From assembly GCA_964605365.1 (NCBI GenBank), contig CAZSCF010000006.1, positions 1 to 28,793 of the forward strand: a stretch of 28,793 nucleotides of DNA. The letters run 5' to 3'. The stretch comes from CAZSCF01 sp964605365. Its GTDB lineage: Bacteria > Patescibacteriota > Minisyncoccia > Moranbacterales > UBA2206. The translations under genes were made by a program, and so were the position numbers. Positions 1 through 7,320 of the stretch are shown here, piece by piece; within the stretch, counting starts at the first letter, position 1, and the number at the start of each line of letters is the position of its first letter. The notes beneath the pieces were generated by a model that saw nothing but the letters and a program-made list of their open reading frames with translations, was not told the origin of the DNA and made no database searches.

Positions 1-323
1 TCATTGTTATTCTCTATGCCCAGGACATGGCCTGAGGGAGTTGTTGGTTTGTCGGAAGAAGAGAAGATGGAGAGGAGGTTGGAGGGGACGCTTAATTCCG
101 GCAAGCCGTTAGAAACAAAGAAAGCACACAAAGCAAAAGCTCCGACTAGAATTGCTTTGGAAAATTCAGAAAATGCCCAAGAATTTTTTTTCTCATACTC
201 CTCGCTTTTTTCTTCAAAAAAATCAGTTGCTAAAAAATTGGTCTTTGAATCTATCCTGAATTTATTTATGGCCCAATTTTCTCCTTGTTCTTTTTCTCTC
301 TGATTTTTCTCTCTGCTCTTTTT
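1..323 (-). CDS. Partial membrane-protein reading frame running off the left edge
   Basis: A minus-strand frame is open from a TAA at 324-326 to the window edge (about 107 codons) and has no ATG, GTG or TTG before its membrane segment. The translation is protein-like: a charged start (REKEQGENW), a region with FEEKSEEYEKK, a hydrophobic helix (AILVGAFALCAFFV), then a Ser/Pro-rich stretch and HVLGIENNN. The last motif resembles the VLGAE motif after the membrane helix of the upstream gene. It overlaps the 3' end of that gene in the -1 frame. With no start codon, it is best read as the continuation of the upstream gene after a frameshift near 290-307, although an unusual start cannot be excluded. 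The function is unknown; a membrane-anchored, probably extracytoplasmic protein is inferred. Confidence 0.55.
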
Positions 324-1105
324 TTATCTGAAAGAAATTTAAAATGACGAATCGTCATTATCAAAATACTTGGAATATTTTGGAAAAAATATTTTAACCA
401 AAAGAAAGACGTTAAAGCAAAAATCAAATCAATCAGCGCTTCTGCAAATTCCCGTAAATTGCTGACGAAGAAAATAATGTAATTTGTAATCGTGTCTACC
501 CCTGACCGAAAATACCCCTTGCTTACTTCCGTAAAATCAAGCGATTCAAAAAAAATATTTTCATTTTCAAAAACAGCTGGATTATTCCGAACAGTCTCTG
601 CTCCTAAAACTTTACTGGTTGAATTTTTAGCAAAATCAAAATCTGGTTCCGGTATGTCAAGATTCATTACGCCAAAATATATTCCTCCGCTAAAAGCAAC
701 CAACAGCAAAAATGAAACAACCGCCGAAAAAATTTTTCCTGCCTCAGAAAACACACGAGCATCATTTCTTACGTTTATTTCCGAAAATTTAATCAACGAA
801 TTGCGACCTTCTTTCTTCGCCGCTTTTTTCTGAATAAAATCATTCAGCCAGTCTTCCGTTGTATACCAATTCCTCCCTAGCTTCTTCGATACTAAATCTC
901 CAGAACGCGAAAGAGTGTTTAGATACTGCGGCGTACATCCCATTATTTTGGCCGCTTCGCGAAGAGTTATAAGTCCGCTCGCCAAAGAACTTTCATTGTA
1001 ATTTTGGGACGAAAAATTTGCTGCCTTTTTTTGGCTTTTAGCATTATTATGATCATGCTTTGATGCTCGGATAAATTGTTTTTCTCTTTTGTTTTGCTCC
1101 TCCAT
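266..1105 (-). CDS. Membrane-anchored helix-turn-helix (MerR/excisionase-type) protein
   Basis: The product is about 279 aa from the ATG at 1105; a TTG at 1153 would add 16 residues (GFIWGLRKI) and is less likely. After a basic, polar N-terminus there is an excisionase/MerR-like HTH (from LITLREAAKIMGCTPQYL to WYTTEDWLNDF, about residues 45-91). It is followed by one clear membrane helix (FSAVVSFLLLVAFSGGIYFGV, about 126-147), a KVLGAETV motif, and a second hydrophobic region (about 207-246). The C-terminus is very basic (KKRAERKIREKK). HTH-plus-membrane proteins of this kind are frequent in Patescibacteria and usually unassigned. The frame stops at 266, while the -1 frame stays open to the window edge, so the protein may be truncated by a frameshift. 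A promoter and a DnaA box lie just upstream. Confidence 0.7.
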   Translation of the reverse strand: MEEQNKREKQFIRASKHDHNNAKSQKKAANFSSQNYNESSLASGLITLREAAKIMGCTPQYLNTLSRSGDLVSKKLGRNWYTTEDWLNDFIQKKAAKKEGRNSLIKFSEINVRNDARVFSEAGKIFSAVVSFLLLVAFSGGIYFGVMNLDIPEPDFDFAKNSTSKVLGAETVRNNPAVFENENIFFESLDFTEVSKGYFRSGVDTITNYIIFFVSNLREFAEALIDLIFALTSFFWLKYFFQNIPSILIMTIRHFKFLSDKKRAERKIREKKNKEKIGP

Positions 1106-1173
1106 TATTTTCCGTAGTCCCCAGATAAAACCAATTGAAATATTTGATATCAAAACTGGTAAATTATAGTTAA

Positions 1174-1202
1174 ATTATACAATTTTTACGTATTTTGCAC
1201 AA
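1174..1202 (-). promoter_or_regulatory. Promoter of the HTH membrane gene
   Basis: A perfect -10 TATAAT (complement of 1174-1179) lies 17 bp from a weak -35 TTGTGC (complement of 1197-1202). It faces the gene starting at 1105 and predicts a leader of about 60 nt. A DnaA-box 9-mer lies 15 bp upstream of the -35. Confidence 0.5.
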
Positions 1203-1217
1203 CAATTTTCAACTAAG

Positions 1218-1226
1218 TTATCCACA
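1218..1226 (+). promoter_or_regulatory. Perfect DnaA box TTATCCACA
   Basis: The 9-mer is identical to the consensus DnaA box. It is intergenic, 15 bp upstream of the -35 of the HTH membrane gene, and is one of three identical 9-mers in the window, all in the same orientation (others at 14795 and 17576). Binding is inferred. Confidence 0.5.
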
Positions 1227-1313
1227 GGTCGAATTTAATATTCAGTTTTATTTTTTATATCAAATATAAGGCTTCTTTAAGCCATTGTTTTGATGGCCAG
1301 ATTTTTCAACAAA

Positions 1314-1338
1314 AAAACTCTGAACCAATCAGAGTTTT
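1314..1338 (-). terminator. Intrinsic terminator
   Basis: A perfect 10-bp stem, AAAACTCTGA (1314-1323) with TCAGAGTTTT (1329-1338), encloses a 5-nt loop. On the minus strand the stem runs into seven Ts (complement of 1311-1317), so it probably ends the small minus-strand unit beginning near 1847. An AT tail on the other side could let it work in both directions. The stretch 1340-1492 holds nothing else recognisable. Confidence 0.6.
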
Positions 1339-1492
1339 ATCTTTAAGCTTGAGACTGACTCACCTCAAACCGTATGTTTTTATTTTAAAAAAATTTGAAG
1401 CTCAATTACAATAATTTATTTTTAATTATGTAAATATTTTACCTTGATTATTGTTTTTTAAATAAGCTTGAATTTTTCAAATATTCTCGTTT

Positions 1493-1654
1493 TTATAATA
1501 TTCCGGCTGTACTAATGAACGTAAACACCATTACCGGAACCAGAGCGACAAGAACAGCAAAATTTCTTTCTTCTTCTTTTTTCATTTGCTCTATCCTTTT
1601 TTGGCATTCCGGGCAATCCGGACTGTCGCACTCTATTTTGATATCTTCCTCCAT
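1493..1654 (-). CDS. Small Cys-rich, single-helix membrane protein (53 aa)
   Basis: The ATG at 1652-1654 opens a 53-codon frame ending in TAA at 1493-1495. The N-terminus is acidic with three closely spaced cysteines (IECDSPDCPEC; C9, C14, C17), suggesting metal binding. A charged coil (QKRIEQMKKEEERN) follows, then one C-terminal hydrophobic helix (FAVLVALVPVMVFTFISTA). The order of soluble head, charged stop and membrane tail looks selected rather than random. There is no Shine-Dalgarno sequence. It lies 15 nt downstream of another tiny ORF and upstream of a terminator, in a unit with a good promoter. No family is recognised; it could be a chance ORF. Confidence 0.5.
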   Translation of the reverse strand: MEEDIKIECDSPDCPECQKRIEQMKKEEERNFAVLVALVPVMVFTFISTAGIL

Positions 1655-1669
1655 ATTTTTGTTTTTGTT

Positions 1670-1843
1670 TTAATTATTAAATTTATTTAAATTAGCGAAT
1701 TGAAATTTGGAACAAAAAAAGAAAAAAGCGGTAGTTTTATCCTGCATCAACTCTTTACCGGCACTTCCTTTAGCAGCAAGTGCCATCTTCGTAAAAAAAT
1801 TAATGCGGGATTCACCCGCTTTTTTTAGTTGCCATCTTTATCA
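1670..1843 (-). other. Leader region with two hairpins and a possible frame-disrupted mini-gene
   Basis: Downstream of the promoter at 1854-1882 the minus strand carries ATG GCA ACT (ATG at 1833-1831), then seven As and a stop after 7 codons. With one A fewer the frame would run about 54 codons to the TAA at 1670 (MATKKAGESR..., continuing through MALAAKGSAGKELM). The 3' part is open by itself from an ATG at 1786 (38 codons). A GCGGG/CCCGC hairpin (1805-1819) and a GGCACTT/AAGTGCC hairpin (1760-1784) lie within it, and the first is followed by T7 on the plus strand. It may be a small protein gene with an indel, an attenuated leader peptide or a small structured RNA; I cannot decide. Confidence 0.35.
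1805..1826 (+). terminator. Terminator-like GC hairpin with T7
   Basis: GCGGG (1805-1809) and CCCGC (1815-1819) flank a 5-nt loop and are followed by seven Ts on the plus strand. No plus-strand gene is seen upstream. On the minus strand the same stem lies 5 nt before its own T7 run, so it may act as an attenuator in the leader starting near 1847. Confidence 0.4.
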
Positions 1844-1853
1844 CTATATTATC

Positions 1854-1882
1854 ATTATACACCCAATCAAGACAAAAGTCAA
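1854..1882 (-). promoter_or_regulatory. Strong sigma-70-type promoter
   Basis: TTGACT (complement of 1877-1882), a 17-bp spacer and a perfect TATAAT (complement of 1854-1859). It points leftward into the small-ORF and hairpin region, not into recA. It is among the best promoters in the window, which is why that spacer probably encodes something. From 1883 to 2077 nothing else is recognisable. Confidence 0.65.
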
Positions 1883-2082
1883 TACCACACAACATGGAAC
1901 ATACAATATGGAACATGGAACAAAAAAATTATGCAACAAGATTTTATTCCAAAAAATAACACCATGAAGATTCAGCTAAAAAAATTACTCCAAACTATAA
2001 ATAGAGACCGCTGAAGAATGATATTTTTTTAGAAATTTCCCAGCCAATATAACGAGGTGTTTATACATGGTATGTAAAAATA

Positions 2083-2107
2083 AAAAGCGAGCCTGCGACC
2101 CGCTTTT
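2083..2107 (-). terminator. recA: recA intrinsic terminator
   Basis: A 10-bp stem (2083-2092 with 2098-2107, two G-U pairs in the minus-strand RNA) and a 5-nt loop, followed on the minus strand by T-rich sequence. It lies 24 nt after the recA stop. Confidence 0.65.
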
Positions 2108-2130
2108 CAATAAATCGTAAATCAAACTTT

Positions 2131-3135
2131 CTATTCTTGGGCGTCTTCTTTCTCTTTCAGTTTTTCATAAATCTTTTTTGAAATCTCTTTCATTAATTTT
2201 GCATCTGCTTTAAGAATGCTTTTGGCCGCTTCCCTTCCAACTCCCAATTTTATTTCCCCAAAAGAATATGAGTTGCCTTTCTTTTCGATAGCTTCCAATT
2301 TAGTTCCGGTATCCAAAATATCTCCGGAAGCAGAAATTCCTTCGTTATACATAATATCGAATTCCGCTGTCTTAAAAGGAGGCGCTACTTTGTTTTTAAC
2401 AATTTTCACCTTCACTCTGTTGCCGACAATGTCTTCCCCTTTTTTAATTTGCGCCGATCGCCTGACTTCAATGCGCACAGAAGAATAAAATTTGAGTGCA
2501 TTACCTCCGGTTGTTGTTTCCGGATTGCCAAAAACCACCCCGATTTTCATTCTAATCTGATTAATAAAAATAACAGTGCAATTTGATTTGGCTACAATGG
2601 CTGTAAGTTTTCGCAAGGCTTGAGACATCAATCTGGCCTGTCTGCCCATATGTTGATCTCCCATTTCACCTTCGATTTCCGCTTTCGGCACCAACGCCGC
2701 CACAGAATCCACCACAATTATACTAACCGCTCCAGAATTGACTAACGTTTCGACAATATCCAAGGCTTGCTCTCCATTGTCTGGTTGGGAAATTAATAAG
2801 TCCTTAATGTTCACACCTATTCTTCTGGCATATTCCGGATCCAAAGCATGCTCCGCATCAATAAAAGCTGCTGCTCCACCAGCCCTTTGCGCATTGGCAA
2901 TTATATGCAAGGTCAAAGTGGTTTTTCCAGATGACTCCGGACCATAAATTTCAACTATTCTGCCTCGTGGAATTCCACCTATGCCCAAGGCTATATCCAA
3001 AGAAATTGATCCGCTCGAAATGGATTCTACATCCACTTTTTTGACATTTCCAAGCGTCATAATCACACCTTCTCCAAATTTATCTTTTATTTGTTCAACA
3101 ACTGTATTCACTGCTTTGCTTTGTTCTTCTTTCAT
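2131..3135 (-). CDS. recA: Recombinase RecA
   Basis: RecA forms ATP-dependent filaments on single-stranded DNA, catalyses strand exchange in recombinational repair and, where LexA exists, triggers its self-cleavage. At 334 aa it is close to the usual length with a shorter acidic tail. Visible motifs are the Walker A GPESSGKT (residues 65-72), the Walker B region SIIVVDS (138-144), the DNA-binding loop region NQIRMKIGVVFGNPETTTGG (192-211) and the MAW-like start SSGSISLDIALG. The start is an ATG with no Shine-Dalgarno sequence, preceded by the repeat AACAATTTAGCAATTTAAC. No SOS box is recognisable upstream. It lies 19 nt downstream of the four-helix-bundle gene. An intrinsic terminator follows. 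Confidence 0.97.
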   Translation of the reverse strand: MKEEQSKAVNTVVEQIKDKFGEGVIMTLGNVKKVDVESISSGSISLDIALGIGGIPRGRIVEIYGPESSGKTTLTLHIIANAQRAGGAAAFIDAEHALDPEYARRIGVNIKDLLISQPDNGEQALDIVETLVNSGAVSIIVVDSVAALVPKAEIEGEMGDQHMGRQARLMSQALRKLTAIVAKSNCTVIFINQIRMKIGVVFGNPETTTGGNALKFYSSVRIEVRRSAQIKKGEDIVGNRVKVKIVKNKVAPPFKTAEFDIMYNEGISASGDILDTGTKLEAIEKKGNSYSFGEIKLGVGREAAKSILKADAKLMKEISKKIYEKLKEKEDAQE

Positions 3136-3176
3136 AAATTAAATTGTTAAATAGTTAAATTGCTAAATTGTTATTT
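3136..3176. repeat. AT-rich short-unit repeat (AACAATTTAGCAATTTA type)
   Basis: On the minus strand the run reads AACAATTTAGCAATTTAAC and continues with ATTTAACAATTTA, i.e. reiterations of a 7-8 nt AATTTA-containing unit. It supplies the last codons and stop of the four-helix-bundle gene and the whole spacer before recA. Related runs occur near 3536-3556, 19381-19490, 27112-27130 and 28663-28690. Confidence 0.6.
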
Positions 3177-3511
3177 GTAAATTTTATTAATGAATTAATT
3201 TCTATTGGAAGCCGCTTTAATATTTTAAAAATTTTATCATAATCATTTTTGCTTATTATGTTTCTTCTTTTCGATTTTTCAAGCCAATCAAGAGATTCAT
3301 AGACGGAAGCTCTGGCAATTCTGTAGAAAACAATTTTGTCTTTTTTATTATATCGACCAAATCCCTCAGCAATATTGGCAGAAATTGAATCAACAGCTCT
3401 GACAAATTGACTACCTAGAGAAAATTTAGAAAAATTATCCCATTCTAATATTATTTTCCAAATTATATTTGAAAGAGAAAAGGCAATTTTGTAGGAATTT
3501 ATTTTATTCAA
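3155..3511 (-). CDS. Four-helix-bundle protein (23S rRNA intervening-sequence family)
   Basis: This short protein matches the four-helix-bundle/S23 family, first noticed in insertions in 23S rRNA genes and common as a free-standing gene in Patescibacteria; its biochemical role is unknown. The family core is QFVRAVDSISANIAEGFGR, with downstream FYRIARASVYES and an amphipathic C-terminus. An ATG at 3532 is possible (125 aa), but an AAGGAG at 3521-3526 lies 9 nt before a TTG at 3511 that gives the family-typical start LNKINSYK, so I prefer the TTG (118 aa). It separates the RodZ-like gene from recA and is flanked on both sides by the AT-rich repeat; its final residues (NNNLAI) are encoded by that repeat, suggesting insertion as a cassette. 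Confidence 0.85.
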   Translation of the reverse strand: MNKINSYKIAFSLSNIIWKIILEWDNFSKFSLGSQFVRAVDSISANIAEGFGRYNKKDKIVFYRIARASVYESLDWLEKSKRRNIISKNDYDKIFKILKRLPIEINSLIKFTNNNLAI

Positions 3512-3556
3512 TGTCAAATACTCCTTAACCATTTGACAATATAGCCATTAAACAAT

Positions 3557-4582
3557 TTAATACTTCATATCTTTTGTGAAAGTCACGTTTTTTATCGGGT
3601 TCGGCTTGTCGCCCAACGCACCAATGTCTTTCCCATTGAATTTTATAAAAGTACCACTGGCTTTTTCCGAGTTAATAACGATTTTTTCTTTAGCTGAAAA
3701 TGATTGTATTCCGCCTGTCAAAATTGTTCCATTAAAAACCAAATTTCCGTCAGATTCAACGCTAACCAAAACCGGACCGGAATCAACTTTTATTTCCAAA
3801 CTGATATTTTCTGCTTGCAAATTGCCATTTTCTTCTTCCAGATTTTCATTTTTTGCTTCTGCATTTTCATTAACGCTCGAGTCATCTTGAAAAACAGCCT
3901 GCACCGTTATAATTTCCTCTGTTTCCTTTTTGAATCGATTGATTGATTTTATGCTAATCACATTGGAACCCGCCTGCAAAATCAAATTTTCCCTAAAATT
4001 TCCTTCATCATTAACCAAAACCGGCTGCCCATTAACTAAAAGCTTAGCATCTCTGTCGGTAACTCCTTCAATCACTAGCGAGTTTCCGGAAACAATTGCG
4101 TTTTGCTCGGGATTCAAAACAACCAGCCTTGGAACATTCGCAAATGAACCAATTTCTTTGTATAAATAAACAACACCAGCTATAACCAAAAATGTGATCA
4201 GCGTCCCAGCAATAATTTTAGGAGTAAAAACAAAAGAATTTATTTTAAGAGGCTTTAACAATCTGAAGTTATTTTTTCCATTTTCTTTTTTGTTTTTGGA
4301 AAGGCGCAAATTTTTTTTAATTTCTTTTTCTTTTTCAAATAACTTTATCAGGGATTGATCATCAATACTCATAAAATCCGCATAACTTTTCAAAAAACCC
4401 TTAACATAAACATCGGCAGGTAAATTATCATAAGATCCCTCTTCAATAAATTCCAAATATTTAACTTGAATATTGGTATTTTTGGAAACATCCGTCAAAC
4501 TTATTCGACGATCACTTCTAAGTTTTTTCAACTTTTCTCCTAACGTAAGCGTTCCGATACTTTTTTTGATAAAACCATTCAT
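3557..4582 (-). CDS. RodZ-like protein: HTH, membrane helix, DUF4115-like C-terminus
   Basis: The architecture is that of RodZ, the cytoskeleton-linked cell-shape protein. There is an N-terminal cytoplasmic HTH of the HTH_25 type (LGEKLKKLRSDRRISLTDV, then YLEFIEEGSYDNLPADVYVK), a basic juxtamembrane stretch, one membrane helix (IIAGTLITFLVIAGVVYLY), and an external part. The external part has a bacterial-Ig-like segment (VVLNPEQNAIVSGNSLVIEG...), an acidic Asn/Glu linker and a C-terminal DUF4115-like beta domain (GPVLVSVESDGNLVFNG). I chose the ATG at 4582 (341 aa); a TTG at 4594 would add four residues. Neither has a Shine-Dalgarno site. A plausible promoter lies at 4617-4644. RodZ-like is inferred from domain order; some relatives are annotated only as HTH proteins. 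Confidence 0.8.
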   Translation of the reverse strand: MNGFIKKSIGTLTLGEKLKKLRSDRRISLTDVSKNTNIQVKYLEFIEEGSYDNLPADVYVKGFLKSYADFMSIDDQSLIKLFEKEKEIKKNLRLSKNKKENGKNNFRLLKPLKINSFVFTPKIIAGTLITFLVIAGVVYLYKEIGSFANVPRLVVLNPEQNAIVSGNSLVIEGVTDRDAKLLVNGQPVLVNDEGNFRENLILQAGSNVISIKSINRFKKETEEIITVQAVFQDDSSVNENAEAKNENLEEENGNLQAENISLEIKVDSGPVLVSVESDGNLVFNGTILTGGIQSFSAKEKIVINSEKASGTFIKFNGKDIGALGDKPNPIKNVTFTKDMKY

Positions 4583-4616
4583 AAAAAAATTCAAAATTTA
4601 AAAGCCAAGACACGGA

Positions 4617-4644
4617 ATTATGATTTAAAAATCAAAACCAGCAA
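4617..4644 (-). promoter_or_regulatory. Candidate promoter of the RodZ-like gene
   Basis: TTGCTG (complement of 4639-4644), 16-bp spacer, CATAAT (complement of 4617-4622), in the ftsK to RodZ-like spacer. The match is moderate in a very AT-rich stretch. Confidence 0.35.
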
Positions 4645-4690
4645 AATTTTTATTTTTTATTTTTGAGTTTTTAACTTTGAGCTTTTTTTG

Positions 4691-7069
4691 TTACATTTGC
4701 CACTTATCTCTTTTCATTTGATCTGCCATAGGATCATCTCCGTATTCAGGATTCTCTTCCGAAAGATAAACCTCGCGAGGTTTTGCTCCATCTTGCGGTC
4801 CGACAATTCCTTTGTCCTCCAAAATATCCAAAAGCCTGGCCGCCCTGGCATAACCAACCCTGAGCTTTCTTTGTAATAATGAAGCTGAGGCTTTTTTGGC
4901 TTGAATAACGACTTCTTTAGCTTGTTCCAAAAGATCATCTTCGTCTTCGTTTTGCGAATTAAAATCAAGAATCCCTTGTGGTGCCATCGAAGAAGTTTTT
5001 TTTGCGACATCTTCTTCGCCGGTATCCAAATCACTGGGAACTTCGTCTTCATCAATTTTCTGACTTCGAATAAATTTCACAACCCGTTTTACTTCCGCTT
5101 CACTGACAAAAACACCCTGAATTCTTTTTGGTTTTGGAGAAGATGTCGAAAGATAAAGCATGTCGCCGCTACCCAAAAGTTTTTCTGCTCCAGCCATATC
5201 TAAAATTGTCCTGGAATCTATTTGTGTCGCCACCTGGAAAGCGATTCTGGTAGTAATATTGGCTTTAATAAGTCCGGTCAAAACCTCCACTGACGGTCTT
5301 TGCGTCGAAACAATCAAGTGAATTCCGACTGCGCGCGCCATTTGAGCCAAACGGACAATTGATCCTTCCACAATTTTTCCGTGACTACCCATAAGATCTG
5401 CCACTTCATCAATAACTATAACAATAAAAGGTAAGCTTTCCAGTTCTTCTTCGATGGTCTCATTTGTTTCCGGATTTGTATATTTTCTCTTTTCTCCTTT
5501 TTTGATTTTTTCGTTATATGATTTTATGTCTCGTGACGACACTTCTTGCAATAGCCGATACCTTCTCTCCATTTCGCCCACCGCCCACTTAAGAGCATTT
5601 AAAACTTTGTTGTTATCAACAATCACATCACTCAAAAGATGCGGAATTTTATTATATAAAGAAAGCTCAACTCTCTTTGGATCTATCATTAAAAATTTCA
5701 GATTTTTAGGAGAATTTTGATAAAGCAAGGTTGTAATAATCGAATTTATAGCTACCGATTTTCCCGTTCCGGTTGAGCCGGCAATCATCAAATGGGGCAT
5801 TTTTTCCAAATTTCCCAAAATGAAATTTCCACTCACATCTTTACCTAAAGCCAATGTCAGATCAGATTCTCGTTCGGAAAAATCTTTGCTGCTAATCACA
5901 TTTCTGAGACAAACCATCTCCGGAATTTTATTTGGAGCTTCAATGCCAATCAGAGATTTTCCAGGGATAGGCGCCTCGATCCTGATCGGATGTACGGCCA
6001 TAGCCAAAGCCAAATCATTTTGCAAAGCTAAAATACGAGAAATTTTAACTCCCACTGCCGGGCGAAAACTGTATTGAGTAACCGCCGGACCAACTTTTAT
6101 TTCTCCTCTTTCCACATCTATTCCAAAATTTTTCAAAGTTTTTTCAATAATTTCGGCATTTTTTTCTGTATTTCCTCCAACTGCCGTACCAGAACTTTCT
6201 TCCAGAAGATCTGGCGATGGAAGTACCCAGCCATTATTATTTCTTGATTTTTTACCCGTAAATTTTTTCTCATTCAAGAAAGAACTTTTAATTGATTGAG
6301 AAAATGATTTTCTGGAAAAACTTGAATTATTTTTATCATTTTCGAATTTATCCGGACCCTCAACAAATTCTATTTTCCCAATATTGCCATCGTCTTCCGC
6401 TTCTTTTTTTTCATCTTTGCCTTTCTCGAGATTTTTTTCAACCTTTATTTCAGATTCGATTATTTCTTTTTCCGGTAAAGCACCCTTTTCTTCTGGCACA
6501 TTTTCCTCCTCATCTCTTTTTCCCAACGATTTTATTTTTAAAATAAAATTAATTATGGAAAAATTAAAAGTTACGATAAAACCGCAAAAAATGATAGCTA
6601 AAATAATCACGAATCCTCCGGCCTGTCCCAAATATTTGACTGCCATATGAGCTACTCCGAAACCGATATATCCTCCGCCTGATCCTTCTTTAGCAACCAG
6701 GAGCATTCTGTCGGGTGAAAAAAACCAGTGAAAAAATCCAGAAAGACCAAATAAGACAACGACGAGTCCGGCCAACTTGTAAACATAAAATGATGTTTCC
6801 TTTTTAAGAAGCAAAATAATCCCGGCTAATACTAAGAAAAATGGAAAAACAATTTTAGCCCAACCAATTGCCAAACCGGATTTATTACTCAAATAACTAC
6901 CTACTATACCGGCTCTATCCAGAAAACCCAGAATTAAAACCAGTGCCAAGGCAAACAAAAAAACCGCTGCCACCCCTCTTTTGGCATCGGAGGCAATATT
7001 GGATCTGGGCCGCCTTTCTTCCATTTCCAATTTTTCTTCGTTTTTATTATATTTCTTTTTTCTTCCCAT
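4691..7069 (-). CDS. ftsK: DNA translocase FtsK/SpoIIIE
   Basis: FtsK is a septum-located ATPase that pumps chromosomal DNA during division and, in studied bacteria, activates dimer resolution. At 792 aa it has the full layout. The N-terminal membrane domain has four to five helices (about residues 32-50, 66-88, 94-116, 150-178). A charged Ser/Lys/Glu linker (about 180-280) is shorter than in E. coli. The motor has Walker A GSTGTGKS (431-438) and Walker B FIVIVIDE (548-555). The C-terminal winged-helix gamma domain (about 715-770, SASLLQRKLRVGYARAARLL) recognises orienting sequences in other species. The ATG at 7069 is followed by a lysine-rich start. A good promoter lies about 100 nt upstream, and the rpoC terminator separates it from the rpo operon. 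Confidence 0.95.
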   Translation of the reverse strand: MGRKKKYNKNEEKLEMEERRPRSNIASDAKRGVAAVFLFALALVLILGFLDRAGIVGSYLSNKSGLAIGWAKIVFPFFLVLAGIILLLKKETSFYVYKLAGLVVVLFGLSGFFHWFFSPDRMLLVAKEGSGGGYIGFGVAHMAVKYLGQAGGFVIILAIIFCGFIVTFNFSIINFILKIKSLGKRDEEENVPEEKGALPEKEIIESEIKVEKNLEKGKDEKKEAEDDGNIGKIEFVEGPDKFENDKNNSSFSRKSFSQSIKSSFLNEKKFTGKKSRNNNGWVLPSPDLLEESSGTAVGGNTEKNAEIIEKTLKNFGIDVERGEIKVGPAVTQYSFRPAVGVKISRILALQNDLALAMAVHPIRIEAPIPGKSLIGIEAPNKIPEMVCLRNVISSKDFSERESDLTLALGKDVSGNFILGNLEKMPHLMIAGSTGTGKSVAINSIITTLLYQNSPKNLKFLMIDPKRVELSLYNKIPHLLSDVIVDNNKVLNALKWAVGEMERRYRLLQEVSSRDIKSYNEKIKKGEKRKYTNPETNETIEEELESLPFIVIVIDEVADLMGSHGKIVEGSIVRLAQMARAVGIHLIVSTQRPSVEVLTGLIKANITTRIAFQVATQIDSRTILDMAGAEKLLGSGDMLYLSTSSPKPKRIQGVFVSEAEVKRVVKFIRSQKIDEDEVPSDLDTGEEDVAKKTSSMAPQGILDFNSQNEDEDDLLEQAKEVVIQAKKASASLLQRKLRVGYARAARLLDILEDKGIVGPQDGAKPREVYLSEENPEYGDDPMADQMKRDKWQM

Positions 7070-7169
7070 AATGTATTTATTTTAACACAAATTCAAAAAA
7101 CAAAAAATAGCAAAATTACATATTATCTTCAAGCAAGAGGGAATCTAATTTATTGGGCTTAATAATGAT

Positions 7170-7197
7170 ATTATATCACTATCAAAATCCCCGTCAA
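7170..7197 (-). promoter_or_regulatory. ftsK: ftsK promoter
   Basis: TTGACG (complement of 7192-7197), 16-bp spacer, perfect TATAAT (complement of 7170-7175), giving a leader of about 95 nt. It sits between the rpoC terminator and ftsK, so ftsK is probably transcribed independently of rpoBC. Confidence 0.65.
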
Positions 7198-7263
7198 CAC
7201 TGAGAAAAACAAAAACGACCATTGAACAATCAATCCTATTTCAACTCAACAAAAACCTTATTT

Positions 7264-7302
7264 TCAACAAAAAACACCCCATCTAAAATGAAGTGTTTTT
7301 TT
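7264..7302 (-). terminator. rpoBC operon terminator
   Basis: In the minus-strand RNA, ACACTTCAT (complement of 7288-7296) pairs with ATGGGGTGT (complement of 7274-7282): 9 bp with two G-U pairs and a 5-nt loop, followed by a T-run. It lies 19-25 nt past the rpoC stop. Confidence 0.65.
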
Positions 7303-7320
7303 GTTAAAAATCTCTTGATT

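Noticed and set aside
4..303. Plus-strand ORF of 99 codons at the left edge
   Set aside because: It is the complement of a better minus-strand coding frame (membrane helix, VLGxE motif) and has low-complexity, unlikely protein content.
1760..1786. Possible tmRNA tag (ALAA encoded by GCACTTGCTGCT)
   Set aside because: The ALAA codons are followed by AAA, not a stop, and neither a tRNA-like domain nor a T-loop is near.
1707..1967. Plus-strand ORF of 86 codons in the recA downstream spacer
   Set aside because: It spans a terminator-like hairpin and a strong opposing promoter, and its translation is low-complexity.
3136..3160. SOS box upstream of recA
   Set aside because: The region consists of the AT-rich repeat; no LexA-type palindrome can be recognised.
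3136..3176. CRISPR-like short repeats
   Set aside because: The units are 7-8 nt, contiguous, AT-only and lack unique spacers.
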